Assembly: GCA_003500165.1 (NCBI GenBank)
Contig: DNSZ01000090.1
Coordinates: 1-17,977 of the forward strand
Length of the DNA stretch: 17,977 nt
Source of the DNA: Paracoccaceae bacterium
Lineage (GTDB): Bacteria; Pseudomonadota; Alphaproteobacteria; Rhodobacterales; Rhodobacteraceae
Reading direction: 5' to 3'
Each line of letters opens with the position of its first letter. Position 1 is the stretch's first letter. A program made the translations under genes and the position numbers. The notes under the pieces are model-generated. The model ran no database searches. It worked only from the letters and a program-made list of their open reading frames with translations, and had not been told where the DNA came from. Positions 6,435 through 13,647 of the stretch are shown piece after piece.

Positions 6435-7350
6435 GCCAGACCGGGTTTGTCCAGGCGCGCCGTCCGGCCGCATCGGCCACGGTGATGCGCATCCAGGGCG
6501 ATGCGGCAAGGCGACCCAGATCAAGCCGGGTTCGGGTCATCGCATCGCCAACCGCCACGGCGCTTGTGATGCCCGCGCCCTGCACGATGACCCGCGAAGC
6601 GGCGCTGGTTTCCACCTCGACCTCGCCATCGAGCCACTGCACGGCATGAATCTCGGGGCCCTGCGACGAATAGTACCGGCCCGCCTTCAGCGCTTCGAGC
6701 AGCGCGTCGGGGGCGTTCTCGGGCGCGCGCACCATGACCCAGCCGCCAAAGCCGTCGAAATCGTTGAAATGGGAGTCGTCCGCGGCGCACAGGTCGATGC
6801 GGCGGCCCTCGGCCAGCAATGTCTCGAAGGCGTGAAAGCCGTCGCCCCGATCGGCCCCCATGGCGCAGCCGTGATTGTAGACTTCGACCGCATGGGCCGC
6901 GTCGATGCTGCGCATGTCGGCAGCCGTAAGCCCCGACCAGTGCGGGTGGGCGATGGCCACATAGGCGCCCGCCTCGCGGGCACGACGGGCGATCTGCGGG
7001 CCGGTTTCCTGCCCGGCTGTAGGCTCGAAATCGGGACTGGCCGACGGCGCGAATCCGGCCGGCAGACCGATCGCCAGCAGATGCCAGATCGCACCGTTCT
7101 CCTGCCGTCCGGAATGCAGTTCTGCGCCCATAAGGGTGGTGAATCCGTCGCCGCGGCAGCCGGTCGTGTCGGTGATCGGATAGTCCCACATGCCGACCAG
7201 ATGATCGGTGATCGCGACGAAGTCATAGCCCTGCGCCCGGTACCGGCGGCACACTTCCTCTGGCGTCAGCGCACCGTCCGACCGCGACGAGTGGCCATGG
7301 ATGTTGCCGCGCCAGAACCGGCCAGGGCCGTCGAAAAGGGGATCGCGCAT
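6427..7350 (-). CDS. PHP-domain metallohydrolase in polysaccharide locus
   Basis: A 307-residue protein of the PHP superfamily (CehA/McbA-like), which uses a cluster of His and Asp metal ligands to hydrolyse phosphoesters or related bonds. Visible ligand motifs: NIHGHSSRSDG (His18, His20), FVAITDH (Asp49, His50), YVAIAHPHWSGL around residue 130, and CAADDSHF near residue 195. The last about 80 residues look like a beta-rich accessory domain. There is no signal peptide, so it should be cytoplasmic. The ATG at 7350 has a GGAGGCAACG ribosome site. It lies 66 bases after kpsT and overlaps the GT2 gene by eight bases, so it is probably in the export operon. A role in trimming or dephosphorylating a glycan precursor is inference; the substrate is unknown. 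Confidence 0.85.
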   Translation of the reverse strand: MRDPLFDGPGRFWRGNIHGHSSRSDGALTPEEVCRRYRAQGYDFVAITDHLVGMWDYPITDTTGCRGDGFTTLMGAELHSGRQENGAIWHLLAIGLPAGFAPSASPDFEPTAGQETGPQIARRAREAGAYVAIAHPHWSGLTAADMRSIDAAHAVEVYNHGCAMGADRGDGFHAFETLLAEGRRIDLCAADDSHFNDFDGFGGWVMVRAPENAPDALLEALKAGRYYSSQGPEIHAVQWLDGEVEVETSAASRVIVQGAGITSAVAVGDAMTRTRLDLGRLAASPWMRITVADAAGRRAWTNPVWRD

Positions 7351-7416
7351 CGTTGCCTCCGGGGTTGCGTTGCCCCAACGGGCAGGCGCTGTAAAGCGGG
7401 CGCACCGCGCCGCGGC

Positions 7417-8067
7417 CTACATGTTGGAATTGTGATGCGCGATCGCGTCTTCGATAGCGTCATGCCAGGTCAGCACGCCGTCTTCCAGCACCGCGCCGCT
7501 TTGGCACATGTTCCGCAGCGTCCCGTCGTTGTGCGAGACCACGATCGCGCCCGCATTGGCCAGACGTGCATTGAGTATCTCAGTGCATTTCTTCTGGAAC
7601 GAGGCATCGCCGACCGCGGTGACCTCGTCGATCAGATAGTAGGAGAACGGGATCCCCATCGAAACGCCGAAGGCGAGCCGTGCCCGCATGCCCGAGCTGT
7701 AGGTGCGGAACGGGACATGAAAGCTGGGCCCGAGTCCCGAGAAATCCTTGACGAACGCGCAAAGATCGTCGGTATCGATGCCATAGGCGCGGGCGATGAA
7801 GCGCACATTCTGCGCACCGCTGAGATCGCCGTGAAAGCTGCCGGCAAATCCGATCTGCCAGGAAATGCGGCCGGTGCTGACGACACGGCCCGAATCGGGG
7901 CGCATCTGGCCGCCCAGCATCCGCAGCAGGGTGCTCTTGCCCGCGCCATTGCGGCCCAGCAGCCCGACCGATGTCCGGTCGGGAAAGGTCGCGGTGATGT
8001 CGCGCGCGACATATCTCCGCTCTCCCAGGAGGTTGAAGGATTTCGTCAGCCGCTCGAGTCTGATCAT
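7417..8067 (-). CDS. kpsT: ABC polysaccharide exporter ATPase, KpsT-like
   Basis: The nucleotide-binding subunit that powers export of a capsular or similar polysaccharide across the inner membrane with the KpsM-like permease. Its 216 residues match KpsT length (about 220) and lack the extra C-terminal sugar-binding domain of Wzt. Motifs: Walker A GRNGAGKST (38-46), a Q-loop region at SWQIGFAGSFH, the ABC signature YSSGMRARLAFG, Walker B YYLIDEVTAVGD, and a switch His in VVSHND. 'SSGMRAR' and 'DEVTAVGD' are characteristic of the polysaccharide-export ABC family. The start at 8067 is 20 bases after the kpsE stop, with only a weak GGTGGA ribosome site, which fits coupled translation. Very sure of family; the exact polymer is unknown. 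Confidence 0.93.
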   Translation of the reverse strand: MIRLERLTKSFNLLGERRYVARDITATFPDRTSVGLLGRNGAGKSTLLRMLGGQMRPDSGRVVSTGRISWQIGFAGSFHGDLSGAQNVRFIARAYGIDTDDLCAFVKDFSGLGPSFHVPFRTYSSGMRARLAFGVSMGIPFSYYLIDEVTAVGDASFQKKCTEILNARLANAGAIVVSHNDGTLRNMCQSGAVLEDGVLTWHDAIEDAIAHHNSNM

Positions 8068-8087
8068 CGCCGTCGTCCACCCGCCGA

Positions 8088-9224
8088 TCAGCGATCCCTT
8101 GCGGCGTAGTAGCTCAGGACCGCAATCAGCCAGAACAACAGAAGCCCGCCAAAGGTCGCCAGGACGAGCAGCAGACGCCGGGGGTATTGCGCGCTTTCGG
8201 CCATGGTCGGGGGAATATGCGTCGCCAGATAGCGGCTGCGGCGTCGTGCCTCGGCCAGAGCACTGTCATAGCCTGCCGCCGCCGACACATAGGCCTGCTG
8301 AGCGAATTCAAGATCGACCAGCAGCGTTTCGTACTCGCCGATGACGCTTACCAGTGAATCGCCCCCGCTGCTGGTTGTATTTGCCAGCCGGTCACGCTCC
8401 TCGACGATCTGCTCGCGCAGCGCCTCGATCTGGCGGTCGGCCTGGGCCAGCCGCTGATCGCCGTCAAAGGTGGTCTCTGCCAGCATTGTGCGTCGGACCA
8501 GCGCATCGGCCAACTGCTGTTGCAGGGCAGTCAGAACGCCCATCGGAATCTGGCCCTCGACCTGGGGGTCGATGATCTGGTTCTCGGTACGAAAGGCGCT
8601 CAACTTCACACGTTGTGCCCGCAATCGTGCGGCCGCCCGATCAAGGTCTTCCTGGGCCGACCGCATGGTGTCGTCGCGGGCGATCTTGCTGAGCGCGTTG
8701 ATCAGCGTGTCGCTTTCCGCCACGATGGCCTCGGCGATCCGGTGCGCGTCCTCGGCCGTGAAGGCAAACGCCTCGACCTTGATCATGCCGCCACCCCGGT
8801 CGTAGGCGACGTGGACCATCCAGCGCCAATAGCGCGCGAGATCCTCGATCGGTTGCCCGGGGCGCAGTGCAAAGACCGGGTCGAAAGCCGGCCGGCCATA
8901 GATCGCCTCGAGGTCGAGACTGGCATCGAGGTTCTCGACGAGCTTCTGACTGAGGATGAAATCGTAAAGGATATCGGCATCCGAAGACTGTCCCGAACTT
9001 GTCGAGCCGAACCCGGTGCCCACGATGGCGTCCAGCGGATTGCGGAATTCCTCGGACCGGACGGTGAAAGATGTTTGCGACGAGTACTGGTCTGCGGCAA
9101 CAAGGTAGAGATACGCCGTGGCCAGCGCGGATGGCACCAGCACAACAAGCACGAAGCTCAGGAGGACCAGCTTGTGCCGCAACCGCAGCATGATCGGTCG
9201 GACCGACACCAGCCGGGCGCCCAT
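8088..9224 (-). CDS. kpsE: KpsE-like polysaccharide export adaptor (membrane-periplasm protein)
   Basis: Connects the inner-membrane ABC exporter to the outer-membrane channel and may influence chain length. From the ATG at 9224 there are 378 residues: TM1 at about 19-42 (LVLLSFVLVVLVPSALATAY), a periplasmic region that begins QYSSQTSFTVRSEE, a long charged helical coiled coil (about 195-330, many Gln, Arg, Glu, Ala), and TM2 near 351-373. This two-helix topology around a coiled coil is the PCP/KpsE arrangement; there is no kinase domain. Start choice is uncertain. The ATG at 9224 has an AAGGCGAAG upstream, but an in-frame GTG at 9278 would overlap the divergent kpsM start. First gene of the kpsE-kpsT-PHP-GT2 run. 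Confidence 0.88.
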   Translation of the reverse strand: MGARLVSVRPIMLRLRHKLVLLSFVLVVLVPSALATAYLYLVAADQYSSQTSFTVRSEEFRNPLDAIVGTGFGSTSSGQSSDADILYDFILSQKLVENLDASLDLEAIYGRPAFDPVFALRPGQPIEDLARYWRWMVHVAYDRGGGMIKVEAFAFTAEDAHRIAEAIVAESDTLINALSKIARDDTMRSAQEDLDRAAARLRAQRVKLSAFRTENQIIDPQVEGQIPMGVLTALQQQLADALVRRTMLAETTFDGDQRLAQADRQIEALREQIVEERDRLANTTSSGGDSLVSVIGEYETLLVDLEFAQQAYVSAAAGYDSALAEARRRSRYLATHIPPTMAESAQYPRRLLLVLATFGGLLLFWLIAVLSYYAARDR

Positions 9225-9271
9225 GCTGGCTGTCTTCGCCTTGGTCGGAGCGTTCACCAGCAGACCTGTCC

Positions 9272-10144
9272 ATGGCACTGGCCTTGAGCGGCCAGCCTTT
9301 CCCTTCTAGACGAGCCGAACTGTTCGAGGCAATCGACGAGTCCAAATTGATACGCGACGTTGCAAGACCGCGCCCGCTGCGGCTGCCGCGGCCGATCAGG
9401 GTGATCGCCGCGCTGGTCCTTCGCGAGATGACAACGACCCATGGGCAATCGTCGCTTGGCTATCTGTGGGCGATCCTTCAACCCATCGGCGGCATCGCGC
9501 TGTTGGCGATCGCGATTTCGCTGTTTCTGCGCGCGCCACCGATCGGCGACAGCTTCGCGCTGTTCTATGCCACCGGGGTCTTGCCCTTTACGCTCTTCAT
9601 GGACGTTCAGAACAGTTCAATGCGCGCCCTGCGGGCGAACCGACAGCTCCTGTTCTACCCCGAAGTCAGCTATCTTGACGCGATCGTGGCACGGTTCCTG
9701 TTGAACATGGTGACGCAGGCGCTGGTGGTCTTCCTGGTGCTTTGCGGCATCGTCATCCTTTTCGGCCTTCGGGTACAGGTCGATCTCGGCCTGGTCTGCG
9801 CTTCGGTTGCGATCACCGGTTTTCTGGCCCTGGGCATTGGAACGGTCAACGCGGTGCTGATCCACCTGATCCCGTCCTGGGCCCAGGTCTGGAGCGTGCT
9901 GATGCGACCGATGTTCATCGCATCCTGCATCTTCTTCGTGTTCGACGACCTGCCGCACTGGGTCCAGAACATCCTGTGGTTCAACCCCCTGGTGCATGTG
10001 ATCGGCATGATGCGTGCAGGAATCTTCACAACCTATGAGGGAACCTACGTTTCCTTTGCCTATCCGCTGGGGATTGCCGCGGTATCGCTGGTCGTCGGGC
10101 TGCTTGCCCTGCGCCGCTATGCCCGCGACATCATCAATTTCTGA
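9272..10144 (+). CDS. kpsM: ABC polysaccharide exporter permease, KpsM-like (ABC-2 type)
   Basis: The membrane subunit of the polysaccharide exporter, expected to pair with the KpsT-like ATPase. Its 290 residues have a cytosolic N-terminal part with the family's entry motif (RVIAALVLREMTTTHGQSSL, then GYLWAILQP), followed by about six hydrophobic helices and the C-terminal YARDIINF. 'LREM...GYLWA' is diagnostic of KpsM/BexB-type permeases. It is encoded divergently from kpsE and kpsT, which is unusual, since M and T are normally adjacent in one operon. The ATG at 9272 has no good ribosome site; alternatives are a TTG at 9284 or 9347 in the same frame, which would shorten a poorly conserved N-terminal tail. 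The stop lies 17 bases from the convergent CoA-transferase. Confidence 0.92.
   Translation: MALALSGQPFPSRRAELFEAIDESKLIRDVARPRPLRLPRPIRVIAALVLREMTTTHGQSSLGYLWAILQPIGGIALLAIAISLFLRAPPIGDSFALFYATGVLPFTLFMDVQNSSMRALRANRQLLFYPEVSYLDAIVARFLLNMVTQALVVFLVLCGIVILFGLRVQVDLGLVCASVAITGFLALGIGTVNAVLIHLIPSWAQVWSVLMRPMFIASCIFFVFDDLPHWVQNILWFNPLVHVIGMMRAGIFTTYEGTYVSFAYPLGIAAVSLVVGLLALRRYARDIINF
9278..9295. promoter_or_regulatory. Inverted repeat at the kpsE/kpsM divergent start, possible operator
   Basis: CTGGCC (9278-9283) and GGCCAG (9290-9295) are perfect inverted copies around TTGAGC. They sit in the first codons of kpsM and just upstream of kpsE, where both promoters must lie. A dyad here could let one protein control both directions. 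It may also arise by chance in GC-rich coding sequence. Confidence 0.3.
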
Positions 10145-10161
10145 TCGCCGGCGCGGTTCGC

Positions 10162-10830
10162 TCACACCGGCGCGGGCTGGCCGAGTTCCATCTGCGGCAC
10201 CGCCCCGTCGACGATCAGCGCAGCCGCGGTCGCGGCACGCACGTCGTCCACGCCGATCCCGGGCGCGGTTTCGCGCAACACCAGCCCCGCCTCGGTCGGT
10301 TCGATCACCGCCATTTCGGTGACGACAAGGTCGATCCGCCGGGTCGAGGTCAAGGGCAGCGTGCATTCGGGCACGATCTTGGGCCGGCCCTTCTGCGTGT
10401 GCAGCATGGCGACGATCACCTTCTTCGCGCCCGAGACAAGGTCCATCGCACCGCCCATGCCGGGGACCATCCGGCCGGGCACCATCCAGTTGGCCAGATG
10501 GCCCGCCGCATCCACCTGCAGCCCGCCCAGAACCGTCAGGTCCAGATGGCCGCCTCGGATCAACCCGAACGACATCGCCGAATCGATCGAGGCGGCGCCC
10601 GGCACGGCCGAGACGAAGCCGCCGCCGGCATCGGTCAGGTTCGGATCCTCCATCCCCTCGGGCGGGCGGGCGCCCAGGCCCACCACGCCGTTTTCGGCCT
10701 GAAAGAACACACCCAGCTCGGCCGGCAGGTAGTTTGCCACCATGCTGGGCAGGCCGATCCCCAGATTGACCAGCGAGCCCGGCGCGATTTCCCGCGCCAC
10801 GCGGCGCGCGATCAGTTCCTTGGCCTCCAT
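10162..10830 (-). CDS. atoA: 3-oxoacid CoA-transferase, subunit B
   Basis: Catalytic subunit of a CoA-transferase that moves CoA between acyl donors such as succinyl-CoA or acetyl-CoA and acetoacetate or another 3-oxoacid. The 222 residues carry the covalent-intermediate Glu46 in the motif QAENGVVGLG and the family stretches LVNLGIGLPSMV, GLIRGGHLDLTVLGGLQVD and MGGAMDLVSGAKKVIV. These are typical of the SCOT/AtoA subunit. The ATG shares one base with the subunit A stop (TGATG), so the two are translationally coupled. Ketone-body or PHB-derived acetoacetate use is the natural role, but other 3-oxoacids, as with the PcaIJ enzymes for 3-oxoadipate, cannot be excluded. It ends 17 bases from the convergent kpsM stop. 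Confidence 0.93.
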   Translation of the reverse strand: MEAKELIARRVAREIAPGSLVNLGIGLPSMVANYLPAELGVFFQAENGVVGLGARPPEGMEDPNLTDAGGGFVSAVPGAASIDSAMSFGLIRGGHLDLTVLGGLQVDAAGHLANWMVPGRMVPGMGGAMDLVSGAKKVIVAMLHTQKGRPKIVPECTLPLTSTRRIDLVVTEMAVIEPTEAGLVLRETAPGIGVDDVRAATAAALIVDGAVPQMELGQPAPV

Positions 10831-11483
10831 CAGTCCATCCTTCCGATGACATGGTCCACAAGCGCGCCCGGTGTCTTCACCGCATCGGGCGGGATCACGC
10901 CCACGGGCACGATCTCTTCGGGTTCGGCGATCACGGTCGTGGCGGCCAACGCCATGATCGGATTGAAGTTATGCGCCGTCAGCGTGTAGTCGAGATTGCC
11001 GACATAGTCGCAGCGATGCGCCCCCAGCAGGGCAAAGTCGGCATGGATCGGGCGTTCCAGCAGAAAGGTCCGGCCGTCAACCTCGACCGTCGGCTTGCCA
11101 TCCGCCACGCGGGTGCCGACACCGGTCGCCGTCAGCACGCCGCCAAGCCCGACGCCGGCGGCGCGAATCCGCTCCACCAGCGTGCCCTGCGGCACCAGTT
11201 CCACGTCGATCTCGCCGGCGATCATCTTCTGCTGGGTCTCGGGGTTCAGGCCGATATGGCTGACGATCACCCGGCGGACACAACCTGCCGAGATCAGCTT
11301 GCCGATGCCGCGGCCCGGCATGGCGGTGTCGTTGGCCACGATGGTCAGGTCGTGCCGTCCGGCCTGCGCCAGCGCCGAAAGCAGCCGATGCGGAGAGCCG
11401 ACACCCATGAACCCGCCGACATGGCAGATCGCGCCGTCGGGGATCAGTTCGACCGCCTCGTGCAGGGGTATCGCCCGTTTCAT
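10830..11483 (-). CDS. atoD: 3-oxoacid CoA-transferase, subunit A
   Basis: Partner subunit of the CoA-transferase; contributes the CoA-binding half of the active site. Its 217 residues fit the family (about 215-235). It has the N-terminal DGAICHVGGFMGVGSPHRLL glycine-rich loop and the signature PQGTLVERIRAAGVGLGGVL, then TGVGT. It also has the LLERPIHADFALLGAHRCDY segment and the EPEEIVPVGVIPPDAV end. The ATG at 11483 follows a GGGAGAACG ribosome site. It is the first gene of the pair and diverges from leuD across 121 bases, which must hold both promoters. Very sure of family; substrate choice between acetoacetate and other 3-oxoacids remains open. Confidence 0.93.
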   Translation of the reverse strand: MKRAIPLHEAVELIPDGAICHVGGFMGVGSPHRLLSALAQAGRHDLTIVANDTAMPGRGIGKLISAGCVRRVIVSHIGLNPETQQKMIAGEIDVELVPQGTLVERIRAAGVGLGGVLTATGVGTRVADGKPTVEVDGRTFLLERPIHADFALLGAHRCDYVGNLDYTLTAHNFNPIMALAATTVIAEPEEIVPVGVIPPDAVKTPGALVDHVIGRMD

Positions 11484-11604
11484 CCGCGTTCTCCCGTTGG
11501 TTCCGCGCCCCTCGCTAGACGCCGAATGTGACGAAATCCTGAAACCATGCCGCTTGCCTCTGCAACACCGGGCGGCCTAGGAACGCCCCGGAAAGGAGCC
11601 TGCG

Positions 11605-12210
11605 ATGGACAAGTTCGAAAACCGCACCGGCATCGCCGCGCCGCTGCCGCTGGTCAATGTCGACACCGACATGATCATCCCCAAACAGTTCCTTAAGACG
11701 ATCAAGCGGACCGGCCTGGGCGTCAACCTGTTCCACGAGATGCGCTATGACATGGATGGCGCCGAGATCGCCGATTTCGTGCTGAACAAGCCGGCCTGGC
11801 GTGACGCCGAATTCCTGATCGCGGGCGAGAATTTCGGCTGCGGCTCATCGCGCGAACATGCCCCCTGGGCGCTGCGGGATTTCGGCATCCACACGATCAT
11901 CGCGCCGAGCTTCGCCGACATCTTCTACAACAACTGCTTCAAGAACGGCATTCTGCCGGTGGTGCTGCCGCAAGAGGCGGTGGATCGGCTGATGGCGGAT
12001 GCGGCAAAGGGGGCGAATGCGCGGCTGACCATCGATCTGGAAAACCAGACGGTGACCGGGGCCGATGGCACCGAATACGGCTTCGAGATTGATCCCTTCC
12101 GCAAGCGCTGCCTGCTCGAAGGGCTCGACGATATCGCGCTGACCCTCGAACAGGCCGCGCAGATCGACGCGTTCGAGGCCGATCAGGCCGCCCGCCAGCC
12201 CTGGTTGTAG
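11605..12210 (+). CDS. leuD: 3-isopropylmalate dehydratase, small subunit
   Basis: Small (swivel-domain) subunit of isopropylmalate isomerase, which converts 2- to 3-isopropylmalate in leucine synthesis together with the iron-sulfur large subunit LeuC. The 201 residues match the family length and show NVDTDMIIPKQFL (18-30), the substrate-loop NFGCGSSREHAPWALRDFG and ADIFYNNCFKNGILP, and the C-terminal DPFRKRCLLEGLDDI. The ATG at 11605 follows a strong GAAAGGAG ribosome site. Neither leuC nor leuB is adjacent. The gene diverges from a CoA-transferase and is convergent with a LuxR-type gene, so it appears to be a single-gene transcription unit here. Very sure. Confidence 0.96.
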   Translation: MDKFENRTGIAAPLPLVNVDTDMIIPKQFLKTIKRTGLGVNLFHEMRYDMDGAEIADFVLNKPAWRDAEFLIAGENFGCGSSREHAPWALRDFGIHTIIAPSFADIFYNNCFKNGILPVVLPQEAVDRLMADAAKGANARLTIDLENQTVTGADGTEYGFEIDPFRKRCLLEGLDDIALTLEQAAQIDAFEADQAARQPWL

Positions 12211-12260
12211 GGCCGGGGCGGCGGATTGGCGCACTGGGTCATATTCATCGCGCCTTGGTG

Positions 12261-12803
12261 TCAGGCCGTATCCACCGATGCGTGGCCACGCTCTTTCGCC
12301 GGCGCCAGGAGATCCTCCAGGAAATAGCCGGTGAACTGGGCCCGGTTGGCCAGCCCCGATTTGCGATAGACGCTGGCGGCATGCTGGCGAACCGTGGCTT
12401 CGGACCCCGCGCGGATCGTCGCGATTTCCTTGTGGCTCAGGCCCTTCAGCATCAGGATCGCGACATCCGCCTCGGCATCGGTCAGGTGCCAGATTTCGAA
12501 CTGGGTGCGGATCGCCCGCGACAGACCCTCGACATGGCTGCGCGCGGCACGGCGCCAGCGGGCGCCCTCCGCCCGCGCCGTATCGAGATCGCGCAGCAGC
12601 CTTTGCTGGTCGCGGCGCATCTCGTGCATGTCGACCGCGACGAAGGCGACCATCGCCACCGCGCCCGCCAGCAGCGCGAATTCCAGCAGGTCGGCGGCAA
12701 GGGCCACCGGATCGAACGGACCATCGCTGCGCAACGTCTCGGTCAGGACCAGAAGCGCGAACAGCGCGGCGGCGATCAGGGCGAACTGGCGTTGGCGGGT
12801 CAT
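12261..12803 (-). CDS. Membrane-anchored LuxR-type transcriptional regulator
   Basis: A 180-residue protein with two hydrophobic helices at the N-terminus (about 7-22, FALIAAALFALLVLTE; and about 42-60, EFALLAGAVAMVAFVAV). A charged helix follows (about 62-95, MRRDQQRLLRDLDTAR), then a C-terminal LuxR/GerE helix-turn-helix (about 112-170). The DNA-binding motif is LTDAEADVAILMLKGLSHKE with SEATVRQHAASVYRKSGLANR. There is no receiver or autoinducer domain. It should therefore be a membrane-tethered regulator with the DNA-binding part in the cytoplasm and a loop of about 20 residues outside. The ATG at 12803 follows a GGAGG ribosome site. It lies 23 bases after the secreted FnIII-like gene and probably shares its transcript. 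Signal and targets are unknown. Confidence 0.87.
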   Translation of the reverse strand: MTRQRQFALIAAALFALLVLTETLRSDGPFDPVALAADLLEFALLAGAVAMVAFVAVDMHEMRRDQQRLLRDLDTARAEGARWRRAARSHVEGLSRAIRTQFEIWHLTDAEADVAILMLKGLSHKEIATIRAGSEATVRQHAASVYRKSGLANRAQFTGYFLEDLLAPAKERGHASVDTA

Positions 12804-12826
12804 CGGCGGCCTCCAGCCCGTTCCTG

Positions 12827-13591
12827 TCACTCGACCATGAAGAAGCCAACCGAAATCGTCTGGTTGCCCGATGCCTCGAGCGCGAGCACCTCAAGCTCGT
12901 AGATTTCGCCGGCGTCGAAGAACGCCGCCGGAACCGGCAGGCGGGTCACCTCTGGGCCGACCCGCACATCGAAGATCGGCTTCGAAAAGCCGTCGGGGTC
13001 GGCATGGCCCTCCTTCGTCACGATCACCTGATAGCCGGTGATCCGGGGCGCGCGGCCATCGAGCGATGTGGTCACCGGCGCCCAGGACACCGCGACGGCA
13101 TCGGCGGGCACGGTGGCGGCCTCGGCCTCCTCCTCGTCGTCGACGATCGGCGGGCCCAGGATTTCGGGCGGCGTGGGCACAAGCGTGGTGAAGCGCGCCG
13201 TGGCGGTACCGACCGACCCGTCCACATTCTGGACGGCGATCCGATAGGAACCCTCGGCAAAGGCGGCGCGCAGGTCGTCATAATCCCATTCCGCGGCCGG
13301 CGGCTCGCGCGATTCGAAGAACATCGTGTCGAGACCGAGGTCGCCGAGCGGCCCCGCGGTTTCCAGGCGGCCCAGGATCGTGCCGTCGGGTGCCGCCAGG
13401 CACATCGCCGCCCAGGCGCCCGTGCTGACATAGCCATGCACGCCGATATCGTCGTCGGTGGCGTTGTATTCGATGATCAGCCGGGCCTCTTCGACACCCT
13501 GTGTCGCGCCGGACGCCGAAAGGCCGTCGCAGGGATCGGCGGCCGCCATGGCCGGGCAGAGGACGAGTATTGCTGTTGCTGCAAGGCGCAT
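12827..13591 (-). CDS. Secreted protein with C-terminal fibronectin-III-like domain
   Basis: A 254-residue exported protein of unknown role. The N-terminus (MRLAATAILVLCPAMAAADP) is a typical Sec signal peptide with likely cleavage after AMAAA. The mature part has a first beta-rich domain (about 25-145, with YNATDDDIGVHGYVSTGAW and two Cys that could form a disulfide) and an acidic linker rich in Glu, Asp and Pro (about 150-170, PPIVDDEEEAEA). The second domain (about 175-254) has a fibronectin-III pattern (VSWAPVTT, ITGYQVIV, RLPVPAAFF, YELEVLALEASGN). The start has an AAGGAGAC ribosome site. It sits between the MATE gene and the membrane-anchored LuxR gene; being periplasmic, it is a candidate to signal to that regulator. 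I recognise the fold, not the family. Confidence 0.82.
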   Translation of the reverse strand: MRLAATAILVLCPAMAAADPCDGLSASGATQGVEEARLIIEYNATDDDIGVHGYVSTGAWAAMCLAAPDGTILGRLETAGPLGDLGLDTMFFESREPPAAEWDYDDLRAAFAEGSYRIAVQNVDGSVGTATARFTTLVPTPPEILGPPIVDDEEEAEAATVPADAVAVSWAPVTTSLDGRAPRITGYQVIVTKEGHADPDGFSKPIFDVRVGPEVTRLPVPAAFFDAGEIYELEVLALEASGNQTISVGFFMVE

Positions 13592-13616
13592 CGCTGTCTC
13601 CTTTTCGCGTGTATCC

Positions 13617-13644
13617 GGGGCAGTGTGCGCCTTCGGGCTGCCCC
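13617..13644 (-). terminator. Hairpin after the MATE gene, possible attenuator
   Basis: GGGGCAG (13617-13623) and CTGCCCC (13638-13644) form a 7-base-pair stem with a 14-base loop. The stem starts 3 bases past the MATE stop in the direction of transcription. No T-run follows, so it may only reduce read-through into the FnIII-like gene. Confidence 0.35.
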
Positions 13645-13647
13645 TGG

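Noticed and set aside
10141..10180. GCCGG...CCGGC arms between the convergent kpsM and CoA-transferase ends as a bidirectional terminator.
   Set aside because: Only five pairs with a long loop and no T-run; overlaps both gene ends.
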